12,650 nucleotides of DNA from SIG607 sp045655165 (GTDB lineage Bacteria; Bacillota; Clostridia; Oscillospirales; Acutalibacteraceae), in the NCBI GenBank assembly GCA_045655165.1, contig JAZOOT010000028.1, positions 1 through 12,650 on the forward strand, given 5' to 3'. The notes beneath the pieces are model-generated. The model was not told the origin of the DNA, searched no databases, and saw only the letters and a list, made by a program, of their open reading frames with translations. Below are positions 6,391 through 12,650 of the stretch, in pieces (within the stretch, counting starts at the first letter, position 1; each line of letters starts with the position of its first letter). Made by a program: the position numbers and the translations under genes.

Positions 6391-8899
6391 ATTTGTTGTT
6401 TTCTGCGGTGTTACTGCTGTCGCCAATAAGTCCTAATTCCTTTGCGGCTTGTTCGCGCATTTTATATTTTAATATTTTGCCTGCGGCATTCATTGGGAAA
6501 CTTTCAACAAACGAAATATATTTTGGCACCTTGTGTCTTGCCATACTGGCCTTAATATATTCGCTCATTTCGGTAGTTGTTATGCTGTTTTCCTCTTTAA
6601 GAATAATACAAGCCATAATTTCTTCGCCGTACTTCTTATCGGGTACGCCAATAACCTGAACGTCTTTAACAGCAGGGTGGGTGTAAATAAATTCTTCAAT
6701 TTCTTTGGGGTAAATATTTTCACCGCCGCGAATAATCATATCTTTTAGGCGGCCTGTAATGCGGTAGTTACCCGCTTCATCTTTACAAGCCAAATCGCCC
6801 GAATGAAGCCAACCGTCACTATCAACTGTGTCGGCGGTTGCTTGGGGCATTTTATAATAGCCCTTCATTGTGTTATAACCCTTAGAACAAAATTCGCCGT
6901 TTACACCTGCGGGAAGTTCTTCGCATGTTTCGGGGTCAACAATTTTGCAACGAACGTGGGGGAATGCATAACCAACAGTGTCGGTTCTAACCTCTAAACT
7001 ATCTGTCCAAGCCGACATTGTAGAACCGGGGGCGGATTCTGTTTGTCCGTAAACGCTAACAATACCCGTCATATTCATTTCATTTGGTTGTGCGGCGCGG
7101 CACATAAGTTCGGGCGGACAACCCGCACCTGCCATAATACCTGTTCGCATGTGCGAAAAATCGGTATTTTTATAATCGGGGTGGTTGAACATTGCTATAA
7201 ACATTGTGGGCACACCGTTAAAGCAGGTTATTTTTTCTTGGTTAATACAAGCAAGTGATTGCTTTGCCGAAAAATATGGAAGCGGACAAATGGTGGCGCC
7301 GTGGGTTAATGACGAAGTCATTGAAAGCACCATTCCAAAGCAGTGGAACATTGGCACCTGAATCATCATGCGGTCGGCGGTGGAAAGCCCCATTCTGTCG
7401 CCAATACATTTGCCGTTGTTTACCACGTTATAATGGGTTAGCATAACGCCTTTGGGGAAGCCCGTAGTGCCCGAAGTGTATTGCATATTGCAAACGTCAT
7501 CGGGGCGAACGGCGGCTGCCATTTGGGCAACTGTTTCTTTGCTTACCAAATTTGCGCGTGCCATAGCACCGCTAAAGGTTAAGCAACCCTCCATTTTAAA
7601 GCCAACAGTAATAACATTTCGCAAAAAGGGAAGCCGCTTGCAATGAAGTGGCTCACCCGGTTTGGCAGTTTTCATTTCGGGGCAAAGTTCACTAATAATG
7701 TTTTTGTAATTTGAATCAAGGCAACTTTCTATCATAACCAAGGTATGCGTATCTGACTGCCTTAACAAATATTCCGCTTCGTGAATTTTATAAGCGGTGT
7801 TTACCGTTACCAAAACCGCGCCAATTTTTGTGGTAGCCCAAAAAGAAATAAACCATTCGGGCACATTAGTAGCCCAAACTGCCACTTTACTGCCTGCCTT
7901 TACGCCCAAAGAAACAAGAGCGCGTGCAAAGGTGTCCACATCTTCGCGGAATTCGCGGTAGGTGCGGGTGTAATCAAGGGTAGTATACTTAATGGCATAT
8001 TGGTCGGGAAATTCTTCGGCCATGCGGTCTAACACCTGTGAAAAGGTTAAATCAATAAGTTCATCTTTTTTCCAAACATACTGGCCTGTGCCGTCGTGGT
8101 TAAAATACAAACTTTTCTTTTTACCGCGCGGGTTTTCAAAACGGTTCATATAGTTAATAAAATAGGGGAATATAACTTCAATGTCACTTAAATCAGCAAT
8201 CCATTCGGGTTTCCATTCAAGCGAAATAAAACCGTTATAGTTTACCGAAGACAAAGCCAACATAAAGTCTTTAATAGGGGCAGTACCTTCGCCTATTAAA
8301 TTGTATTCACCACTTTCATCTGAATCGCGCAAATGAACATGGCGCACATAGTCGCCCAAGTTTTTTATTGTGGTGTCGGCGTTTTCACCGTAGTCGCGCA
8401 AAGGGTGGTGCACGTCCCACAAAACTGCCAATTCATCACTTGCAAATTCATCAAGCAGTTTGCGTAAACGCGCAGTATTTGCATAAATACCGCTTGTTTT
8501 AATTAAAATGGTTACCTCTTTTTCGCGCGCTTCGGCTATAAGTCGGGTAAGGTTTTCCTTTACTGCAGTTTCGTTTTCGGTTAATGCAACAACCGAAATA
8601 TAAGGCACGCGCGTGTTCTTAGCGGTTTCCATTAAGGTTTGCAAAAAAGGAATACAGCCATAGTCACTTGAAATATCGCAAGAAGTATCAAAACAGGGAA
8701 TAGTTAAATTCTTTTCTTTTAACTGTCTAACCGTTGCTGCAGCATTGTATTTATGAAAAGGGCCGCTGCGGTCTAACATTGGGTCAAATTTGGGTAAATT
8801 ATAAACTTCAATACCGCTAAAACCCATTTCTTCGGCAATATTAACAGTGTCTTCCCAATTTAAGTTATACCAGCCGCGTGTAGAAAAGGAAAGTTTCAT
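6389..8899 (-). CDS. fusion protein: xylose-isomerase-like TIM barrel + AMP-forming acyl-CoA synthetase
   Basis: 836 aa. Residues 1-255 are a sugar phosphate isomerase/epimerase-type (AP endonuclease 2) TIM barrel: FSTRGWYNLNWEDTV at the start, WDVHHPLRDY (161-170), HVHLRDSD (187-194) and SLEWKPEW (226-233). The usual metal-binding Glu of strand 5 seems to be Lys (LIKTSG, K134). After a linker, residues about 280-825 form a full-length acyl-CoA synthetase: YTSGTTGFPKG (474-484), VYGQTE (616-621), GWLHSGD (696-702), GRLKDMIIRGGENIYPKE (716-733) and the C-terminal catalytic Lys in NAAGKILK (K808). The adenylating half therefore looks active, converting an acid, ATP and CoA to acyl-CoA. Its ATG overlaps the upstream stop by four bases (ATGA), so the two proteins are translationally coupled. 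A leucine T-box sits ahead of the pair. A branched short-chain acid is a reasonable guess for the substrate; the barrel's role is unknown. Confidence 0.9.
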   Translation of the reverse strand: MKLSFSTRGWYNLNWEDTVNIAEEMGFSGIEVYNLPKFDPMLDRSGPFHKYNAAATVRQLKEKNLTIPCFDTSCDISSDYGCIPFLQTLMETAKNTRVPYISVVALTENETAVKENLTRLIAEAREKEVTILIKTSGIYANTARLRKLLDEFASDELAVLWDVHHPLRDYGENADTTIKNLGDYVRHVHLRDSDESGEYNLIGEGTAPIKDFMLALSSVNYNGFISLEWKPEWIADLSDIEVIFPYFINYMNRFENPRGKKKSLYFNHDGTGQYVWKKDELIDLTFSQVLDRMAEEFPDQYAIKYTTLDYTRTYREFREDVDTFARALVSLGVKAGSKVAVWATNVPEWFISFWATTKIGAVLVTVNTAYKIHEAEYLLRQSDTHTLVMIESCLDSNYKNIISELCPEMKTAKPGEPLHCKRLPFLRNVITVGFKMEGCLTFSGAMARANLVSKETVAQMAAAVRPDDVCNMQYTSGTTGFPKGVMLTHYNVVNNGKCIGDRMGLSTADRMMIQVPMFHCFGMVLSMTSSLTHGATICPLPYFSAKQSLACINQEKITCFNGVPTMFIAMFNHPDYKNTDFSHMRTGIMAGAGCPPELMCRAAQPNEMNMTGIVSVYGQTESAPGSTMSAWTDSLEVRTDTVGYAFPHVRCKIVDPETCEELPAGVNGEFCSKGYNTMKGYYKMPQATADTVDSDGWLHSGDLACKDEAGNYRITGRLKDMIIRGGENIYPKEIEEFIYTHPAVKDVQVIGVPDKKYGEEIMACIILKEENSITTTEMSEYIKASMARHKVPKYISFVESFPMNAAGKILKYKMREQAAKELGLIGDSSNTAENNK

Positions 8900-10308
8900 A
8901 TTTCCTCCTCCTCGTAAACAATTTTATTTAATGCGCTTAAATATGCGTTAATACCGGCGCAAACAATATCGGTAGAAATACCGCGGCCCGAATATAATTT
9001 TCCGCCGCTGCGCAAACGCACAATGGTTTGGCCCATTGCTTCTCGACCCTCGGTTACGGCTTTTAACTGGAAGTCATCAAGTTCATAGTGTCTGCCGGTA
9101 ATGCTTTCAATAGCAAGGAAAGCCGCATCAATAGGGCCGTCGCCAATACAAACGCCCTCTAAAATTTGTCCGTTCTTCTTTAGTTTCATATGGGCAGTAG
9201 AAGAAATGGTGTTGCCCGAATTTATAACAAAGGTTTCTAATTGGTAGGTTGGGGGCACCTGCATTGCCGCAGAAGCCACAATGGCATCTAATTCGCGAAT
9301 GCTAAGTTGTTCTTTTTTAGCGGCTATACGGCGAAATTCTTCAACCACTTTTGGTGCATCTTCTTCTGACAGGTCGTAACCCAAGTCGGCAACCGCCTTT
9401 AAAACGGAATCAGCGTCATCGTGCACCGTTAAATAAACGCCTTCATCATCACTTCTAACACCGCTGTCAAAGGGCGATGTTTTTTTACGCTCGGTTTGGC
9501 ACATTAGGGTAATTTGCTGTATACTGCGGCCAAGTTGCGCAACCGAAATTCCGGTTGTAACACCCATAGTGGCAGTTCGTGTGTTAAGAATTTTTGTAAC
9601 ATTAGCCAAAGAAGCACTGCCTTGGCGGTAGGCAGCCGCCTTAATTTCGGTGGCGCCTTTTTCAACAGCGGCAATAGCACAAGCATCGGCTAAAAATATT
9701 TCATCATTTAAATTTACACCCAAATCAACTTCTTTTAAAGCAGGGGTGGTGTTAATTAAATTTTCAATAAAATCAGCAAACTCGTTAGGAAGCATTGTGC
9801 CTGCCGAATCGCAAACAGTTATAGTGGTAGCACCTGCTTTTACTGCGGTAGTAATAACGCTGCTTAAAAATGCGCCGTCGCTTCTTGTGGCGTCTTCTGC
9901 CACAAATTCAACATCACTGCACAAATTTTTACAAGCAGAAATACTTTCTTTAATATCGTTTATAACGGCTTCGGGCTTTTTGTGGTATAAATATTCCATT
10001 TGCACCGAAGAAACAGGTGCAAAAACCTGCAAACGAGGGTGTTTTGCATTTTTAAGAGCATTCCAAACAGTTTCAATATTTTCACCGTTTAATGCAACAG
10101 GAACAGCCAAGGTGCTGTTTTTAACGGCAGATGCAATAGATTTAACGCGCAAAGCATCGGTGCGTGACTCACCAACACCCTCAAGTTCAATTACCGAAGT
10201 GCCAAGAGAATCAAGTAGTTTTGCTAATTCAATTTTTTCACGGAAAGAAAGCGAAAAACCATCTGCCGTGTTTTTCATTGTAATGTCACTAATTTTAATT
10301 TGTTTCAT
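8896..10308 (-). CDS. 2-isopropylmalate synthase-like protein with apparently degenerate active site
   Basis: 470 aa. The N-terminal part (about 1-270) has the DRE-TIM metallolyase barrel of LeuA/homocitrate synthases, with the conserved VEFVAEDATRSD (133-144) and CDSAGTMLPNEF (166-177). The C-terminal part (about 355-465) is a LeuA dimerisation/allosteric domain with GDGPIDAA (389-396) and RGISTDIV. The catalytic signature is altered, however. RDGEQ reads KNTAD (12-16), the FIATSxxH histidine reads Gln (Q103), and the metal-binding HxHND reads NLNDE (199-203). The ERAGN segment reads roughly YRQGSA. Normal acetyl-CoA/2-ketoisovalerate condensation therefore looks unlikely. The frame is intact, so this is a maintained paralogue, not a decaying gene. 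It is first in an operon behind a leucine T-box. It could be a leucine-sensing partner or have a new reaction (inference). Confidence 0.85.
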   Translation of the reverse strand: MKQIKISDITMKNTADGFSLSFREKIELAKLLDSLGTSVIELEGVGESRTDALRVKSIASAVKNSTLAVPVALNGENIETVWNALKNAKHPRLQVFAPVSSVQMEYLYHKKPEAVINDIKESISACKNLCSDVEFVAEDATRSDGAFLSSVITTAVKAGATTITVCDSAGTMLPNEFADFIENLINTTPALKEVDLGVNLNDEIFLADACAIAAVEKGATEIKAAAYRQGSASLANVTKILNTRTATMGVTTGISVAQLGRSIQQITLMCQTERKKTSPFDSGVRSDDEGVYLTVHDDADSVLKAVADLGYDLSEEDAPKVVEEFRRIAAKKEQLSIRELDAIVASAAMQVPPTYQLETFVINSGNTISSTAHMKLKKNGQILEGVCIGDGPIDAAFLAIESITGRHYELDDFQLKAVTEGREAMGQTIVRLRSGGKLYSGRGISTDIVCAGINAYLSALNKIVYEEEEI

Positions 10309-10331
10309 AACTTGTCACCTCTAAATAAAAT

Positions 10332-10612
10332 AAAAAAAACCTGAGGCCAAACTTGGCCTCAGGGACGAAAATACATTTCGCGGTACCACCCTGCTTACCT
10401 TAACTTTAAACAAAAGTAAGGTCACTCATAAACTTCTAACAAAGTCTTGCCCGTAACGGAGGCAGCCGTGTTCCATTACTAACTGTTGCTTTTACAGAAC
10501 CAACTCGGGAATGAGACTGCTTTTTTTCTTGCACCGATTCGCACCAACCATCGGCTCTCTGACGCAGTTTTAAAAGAAGCAGATTTTCCGTCAACGTCAT
10601 TTTTAAAGTATA
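10332..10612 (-). promoter_or_regulatory. T-box riboswitch, leucine specifier (CTC), minus strand
   Basis: Read on the minus strand. Stem I carries AGAGAG (10560-10555) and GATGGTTGGTG, then the specifier loop AGTCTCATTCCCGAG, where CTC (10515-10513) is followed by A, giving a leucine codon. The T-box sequence AGGGTGGTACCGCG lies at 10392-10379 and pairs with uncharged tRNA acceptor ends. The terminator is CCTGAGGCCAA / TTGGCCTCAGG (10363-10340) followed by eight T. Low charged tRNA-Leu should open transcription of the LeuA-like and acyl-CoA synthetase genes. The T-box call is firm; the specifier is read by eye from the usual NNN-A-..CC-GAG layout. Confidence 0.92.
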
Positions 10613-10619
10613 TGTGAAG

Positions 10620-10648
10620 ATTTAACCATAAAAAAACGCGTTTGTCAA
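10620..10648 (-). promoter_or_regulatory. promoter of the leucine T-box operon (minus strand)
   Basis: TTGACA on the minus strand (10648-10643) is followed after 17 bases by TTAAAT (10625-10620), a four-of-six match to TATAAT. It is back to back with the plus-strand promoter; only 19 bases separate the two -35 boxes. Confidence 0.65.
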
Positions 10649-10667
10649 GAAAAATTTAAAAAAATGT

Positions 10668-10696
10668 TTGACAAATGAAGAAAAGTGTGTTAAAGT
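10668..10696 (+). promoter_or_regulatory. promoter of the isoleucine T-box gene (plus strand)
   Basis: TTGACA (10668-10673), a 17-base spacer, then TAAAGT (10691-10696), a four-of-six -10. It forms a divergent pair with the minus-strand promoter, and TTTGTCAA (10641-10648) with TTGACAAA (10668-10675) makes an inverted repeat. Confidence 0.62.
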
Positions 10697-10702
10697 ATGA
10701 AA

Positions 10703-10969
10703 AAAGTTATTTAAAGGCAGCGACGAAGACGGTTAGGTTTTCGGGTCTTCAGAGAGTCGGCGGTTGGTGTAAGCCGATGACCAGTTTTCCAAAATACCCA
10801 TCACTTCCGAGCCGGCAAGCCGAGTATTTTTACCAGGTTTGCCCGTTTGCCCGCGTTAAGGGATAGGGCTTGTTAGAGTCCGAAGTGACGGCAGTATTGC
10901 CGTAATTTGAGTGGTACCGCGGGTGTAAATTTTACTCGTCTCAAGATTTTTTCTTGAGACGGGTTTTTT
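10703..10969 (+). promoter_or_regulatory. T-box riboswitch, isoleucine specifier (ATC), plus strand
   Basis: Stem I has AGAGAG (10751-10756) and GGCGGTTGGTGTAAGCCG, followed by the specifier loop ACCCATCACTTCCGAG. ATC (10800-10802) is followed by A, in the same layout as the CTC of the opposite leader, and is an isoleucine codon. The T-box core GAGTGGTACCGCGGG is at 10909-10923. The terminator is CGTCTCAAGA (10937-10946) / TCTTGAGACG (10952-10961) with a T-run at 10964-10969. Uncharged tRNA-Ile should allow read-through into the XRE-cupin-ligase gene 23 bases further on. Confidence 0.92.
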
Positions 10970-10992
10970 GTTTTCCTGAAAGGATGATATTT

Positions 10993-12650
10993 ATGAATAA
11001 TATGAATTCTGCAACACAGTTAATGGACATTGCTGCGCGTATACGCGATATGCGCGATATTTTGGGTTACAGTACTCAAAAAATGGCGGAGCTTACCGAA
11101 GTTAGCGAAACAGATTACAGAACCTATGAAACAGGTACTGTTGATTTGCCGTTTACTTTTTTACATAAATGTGCCGCCGCGTTTGGTGTTGAAATTACCG
11201 TATTGTTAGAAGGTAAAAGCGCAAAACTTTCGGGCTATACCGTAACCCGAAAAGGCAAAGGTCTTGTTACCGCAAGTGAAGACGGCATTACCATTCAAGA
11301 TATGGCACCAATGTTTAGAAAAAAACTTGCAACACCTTATTGGGTTACATATAAGTATTCCGATGATTTGCAAAATAAACCCATTCATACCGTTACCCAC
11401 GCAGGCCAAGAGTTTGATATGGTTATAAAAGGCAGTTTGCGTATTCGCGTTGGCGACCACGAAGAAATTTTGCATGAAGGCGACAGTATTTTTTACAAAT
11501 CTTCAAACCCCCACGGTATGATTGCCGTTGACGGTCAAGATTGTGTTTTCCTTGCTATTATTATGGCAAGCGATATAACCGACCAAAAAATGTTTATTGG
11601 CTCGGGCAAAAAGGCAGAACAAGAAAGTTTGCTTTGCCATAAATATATTAAAACCGAAGAAGACGAAAACGGCGCACTTAAAAACATTGCTTTTGAAGAC
11701 GCCGATACCTATAACTTTGCCTTTGATACGGTAGATGCTATTGCAAGAAGCACCCCCGACAAACTTGCTATGCTTCATATAGCGAACGATATGACTGAAC
11801 GCAGGTTTACCTTTAAAGATATTAAAGATGCTTCTTCGCAAAGCGCAAACTATTTTAAGTCGCTTGGTATTAAGTGTGGCGACCGCGTTATGTTGGTACT
11901 TAAAAGGCACTACCAATTTTGGCCCTGTATACTTGGTTTGCACAAACTTGGCGCTGTGGCAATTCCCGCCACAAACCAACTTGTTGAAAAAGATTTTACA
12001 TACCGTTTTAAAGCCGCAGGCGTTAGCGCTGTTATTTGCACTGCCGACGGCGATACCGCCAACCAAATTGAACTTGCCGAAAAGCAAGCAGGAACAACCC
12101 TTACAAAACTTATTGTGGGCGGCGAAAAACAGGGTTGGCATAATTACGATAATGAATTTTCTTTGTTTTCGCGCAGATATGTTCGTGAAGCCGATGCTCC
12201 TTGCGGAAATGACCCAATGTTAATGTTCTTTACTTCTGGCACAACGGGTTATCCCAAAATTGCTATGCATAGTTATAAATATGCTTTGGGTCATTATGTA
12301 ACCGCAAAATATTGGCATATGGCCGAAAAAGAGGGCTTGCACTTCACAATTTCTGAAACTGGCTGGGGTAAAGCGCTTTGGGGCAAACTTTACGGCCAAT
12401 GGCTGTGCGAAGGCGCGGTGTTTACTTACGACTTTGACCGTTTTGATGCAGAAAAGATTTTGCCAATGTTTAAAAAATATAATATTACTACATTCTGTGC
12501 ACCGCCAACAATGTACCGTATGCTAATAAAACAAGATTTAAGCCGTTTTGATTTATCTTCAATTCACCACGCTACAACGGCAGGCGAAGCCCTTAACCCC
12601 GAGGTGTTCTACCAGTTTAAAAAGGCAACCGGTTTAAGTATTGCCGAGGG
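10993..12650 (+). CDS. XRE-cupin-acyl-CoA synthetase fusion (partial, runs off the window)
   Basis: 552 codons are visible and no stop is reached. Residues 11-75 are an XRE-type HTH (AARIRDMRDILGYSTQKMAE, TYETGTVDLPFTFLHKCAAAFGV). Residues about 125-192 are a cupin (HTVTHAGQEFDMVIKGSLRI with H136 and E140, then HEGDSIFYKSSNPHG with H174). From about 240 on it is an AMP-forming acyl-CoA synthetase with FTSGTTGYPK (413-422), ISETGWGKALWGKLYGQW (453-470), TFCAPPTMYRML and TAGEALNPEV. These match the AcsM/medium-chain group that includes a Methanosarcina enzyme reported to prefer 2-methylbutyrate. AAAGG (10979-10983) serves ATG 10993; ATG 11002 is an alternative. The gene follows an isoleucine T-box, fitting activation of 2-methylbutyrate, the acid skeleton of isoleucine (inference). 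The HTH-cupin head suggests that the enzyme senses a ligand or binds DNA. Confidence 0.9.
   Translation, partial: MNNMNSATQLMDIAARIRDMRDILGYSTQKMAELTEVSETDYRTYETGTVDLPFTFLHKCAAAFGVEITVLLEGKSAKLSGYTVTRKGKGLVTASEDGITIQDMAPMFRKKLATPYWVTYKYSDDLQNKPIHTVTHAGQEFDMVIKGSLRIRVGDHEEILHEGDSIFYKSSNPHGMIAVDGQDCVFLAIIMASDITDQKMFIGSGKKAEQESLLCHKYIKTEEDENGALKNIAFEDADTYNFAFDTVDAIARSTPDKLAMLHIANDMTERRFTFKDIKDASSQSANYFKSLGIKCGDRVMLVLKRHYQFWPCILGLHKLGAVAIPATNQLVEKDFTYRFKAAGVSAVICTADGDTANQIELAEKQAGTTLTKLIVGGEKQGWHNYDNEFSLFSRRYVREADAPCGNDPMLMFFTSGTTGYPKIAMHSYKYALGHYVTAKYWHMAEKEGLHFTISETGWGKALWGKLYGQWLCEGAVFTYDFDRFDAEKILPMFKKYNITTFCAPPTMYRMLIKQDLSRFDLSSIHHATTAGEALNPEVFYQFKKATGLSIAE

Noticed and set aside
9650..10324. 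224-codon open frame on the plus strand
   Set aside because: Antisense to the LeuA-like gene, which has clear family motifs. The antisense product looks like low-complexity Ser/Ala/Phe sequence without a recognisable domain.
10675..10866. Open frame of 63 codons on the plus strand between the two operons
   Set aside because: It lies entirely within the isoleucine T-box leader and its promoter. The RNA motifs explain the sequence and there is no convincing SD.
11503..12141. 212-codon open frame on the minus strand
   Set aside because: Antisense to the XRE-cupin-acyl-CoA synthetase, whose cupin and AMP-binding motifs are unambiguous. Composition (Cys/Phe/Lys/Asn-rich) is typical of a shadow frame.

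Overview
The window looks like a piece of chromosome from a gut-type Firmicute, most likely an uncultured clostridial (Oscillospiraceae-like) bacterium. This rests on purine-rich Shine-Dalgarno sites, consensus sigma-A promoters, two T-box riboswitches, and clostridial domain types (DUF6273-like, BspA-like leucine-rich repeats, CopG/XRE mini-regulators). The species cannot be told from the sequence.

Layout. (1) 2-187 is the 3' end of guaA (GMP synthase), with many C-ending codons. (2) 186-326 is a cluster of five short perfect hairpins spaced by TATGA/TCATA words, leading into a gene for an S23/Avd-type four-helix-bundle protein (366-722). (3) 795-5759 is an AT-rich four-gene operon behind a consensus promoter covered with repeated TGTA half-sites: a ribbon-helix-helix (RHH) regulator, a zinc-ribbon/TIR/five-TM/DUF6273-like protein, an SPFH-SHOCT protein, and a membrane protein with a BspA-like ectodomain. 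This is the best candidate in the window for an undescribed system, perhaps envelope-surveillance signalling or phage defence through a TIR NADase-like domain scaffolded by an SPFH protein. (4) 5904-6361 holds a divergent pair, a 74-aa XRE regulator and a 48-aa small protein, around a palindromic operator that overlaps a perfect consensus promoter. (5) 6389-10308 (minus strand) holds two translationally coupled genes. The first is a 2-isopropylmalate-synthase-like protein whose metal-binding and catalytic residues appear to be replaced. The second is an 836-aa fusion of a xylose-isomerase-like TIM barrel with an acyl-CoA synthetase. (6) 10332-10969 holds two back-to-back T-box riboswitches with divergent promoters. 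The minus-strand one reads as leucine (CTC specifier) and drives operon 5. The plus-strand one reads as isoleucine (ATC specifier) and drives gene 7. (7) 10993-12650 is a partial gene for an XRE-cupin-acyl-CoA synthetase fusion of the AcsM/medium-chain type.

How the right half may work (inference): two acyl-CoA synthetases under leucine and isoleucine T-boxes would make sense if they activate branched short-chain acids (isovalerate, 2-methylbutyrate), which anaerobes can reductively carboxylate into leucine and isoleucine. The LeuA-like protein keeps the C-terminal leucine-sensing type of domain but has lost the usual active site, so it may be a sensor or have a new activity.

Limits: all domain calls come from reading motifs by eye. 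No database search or structure prediction was run.
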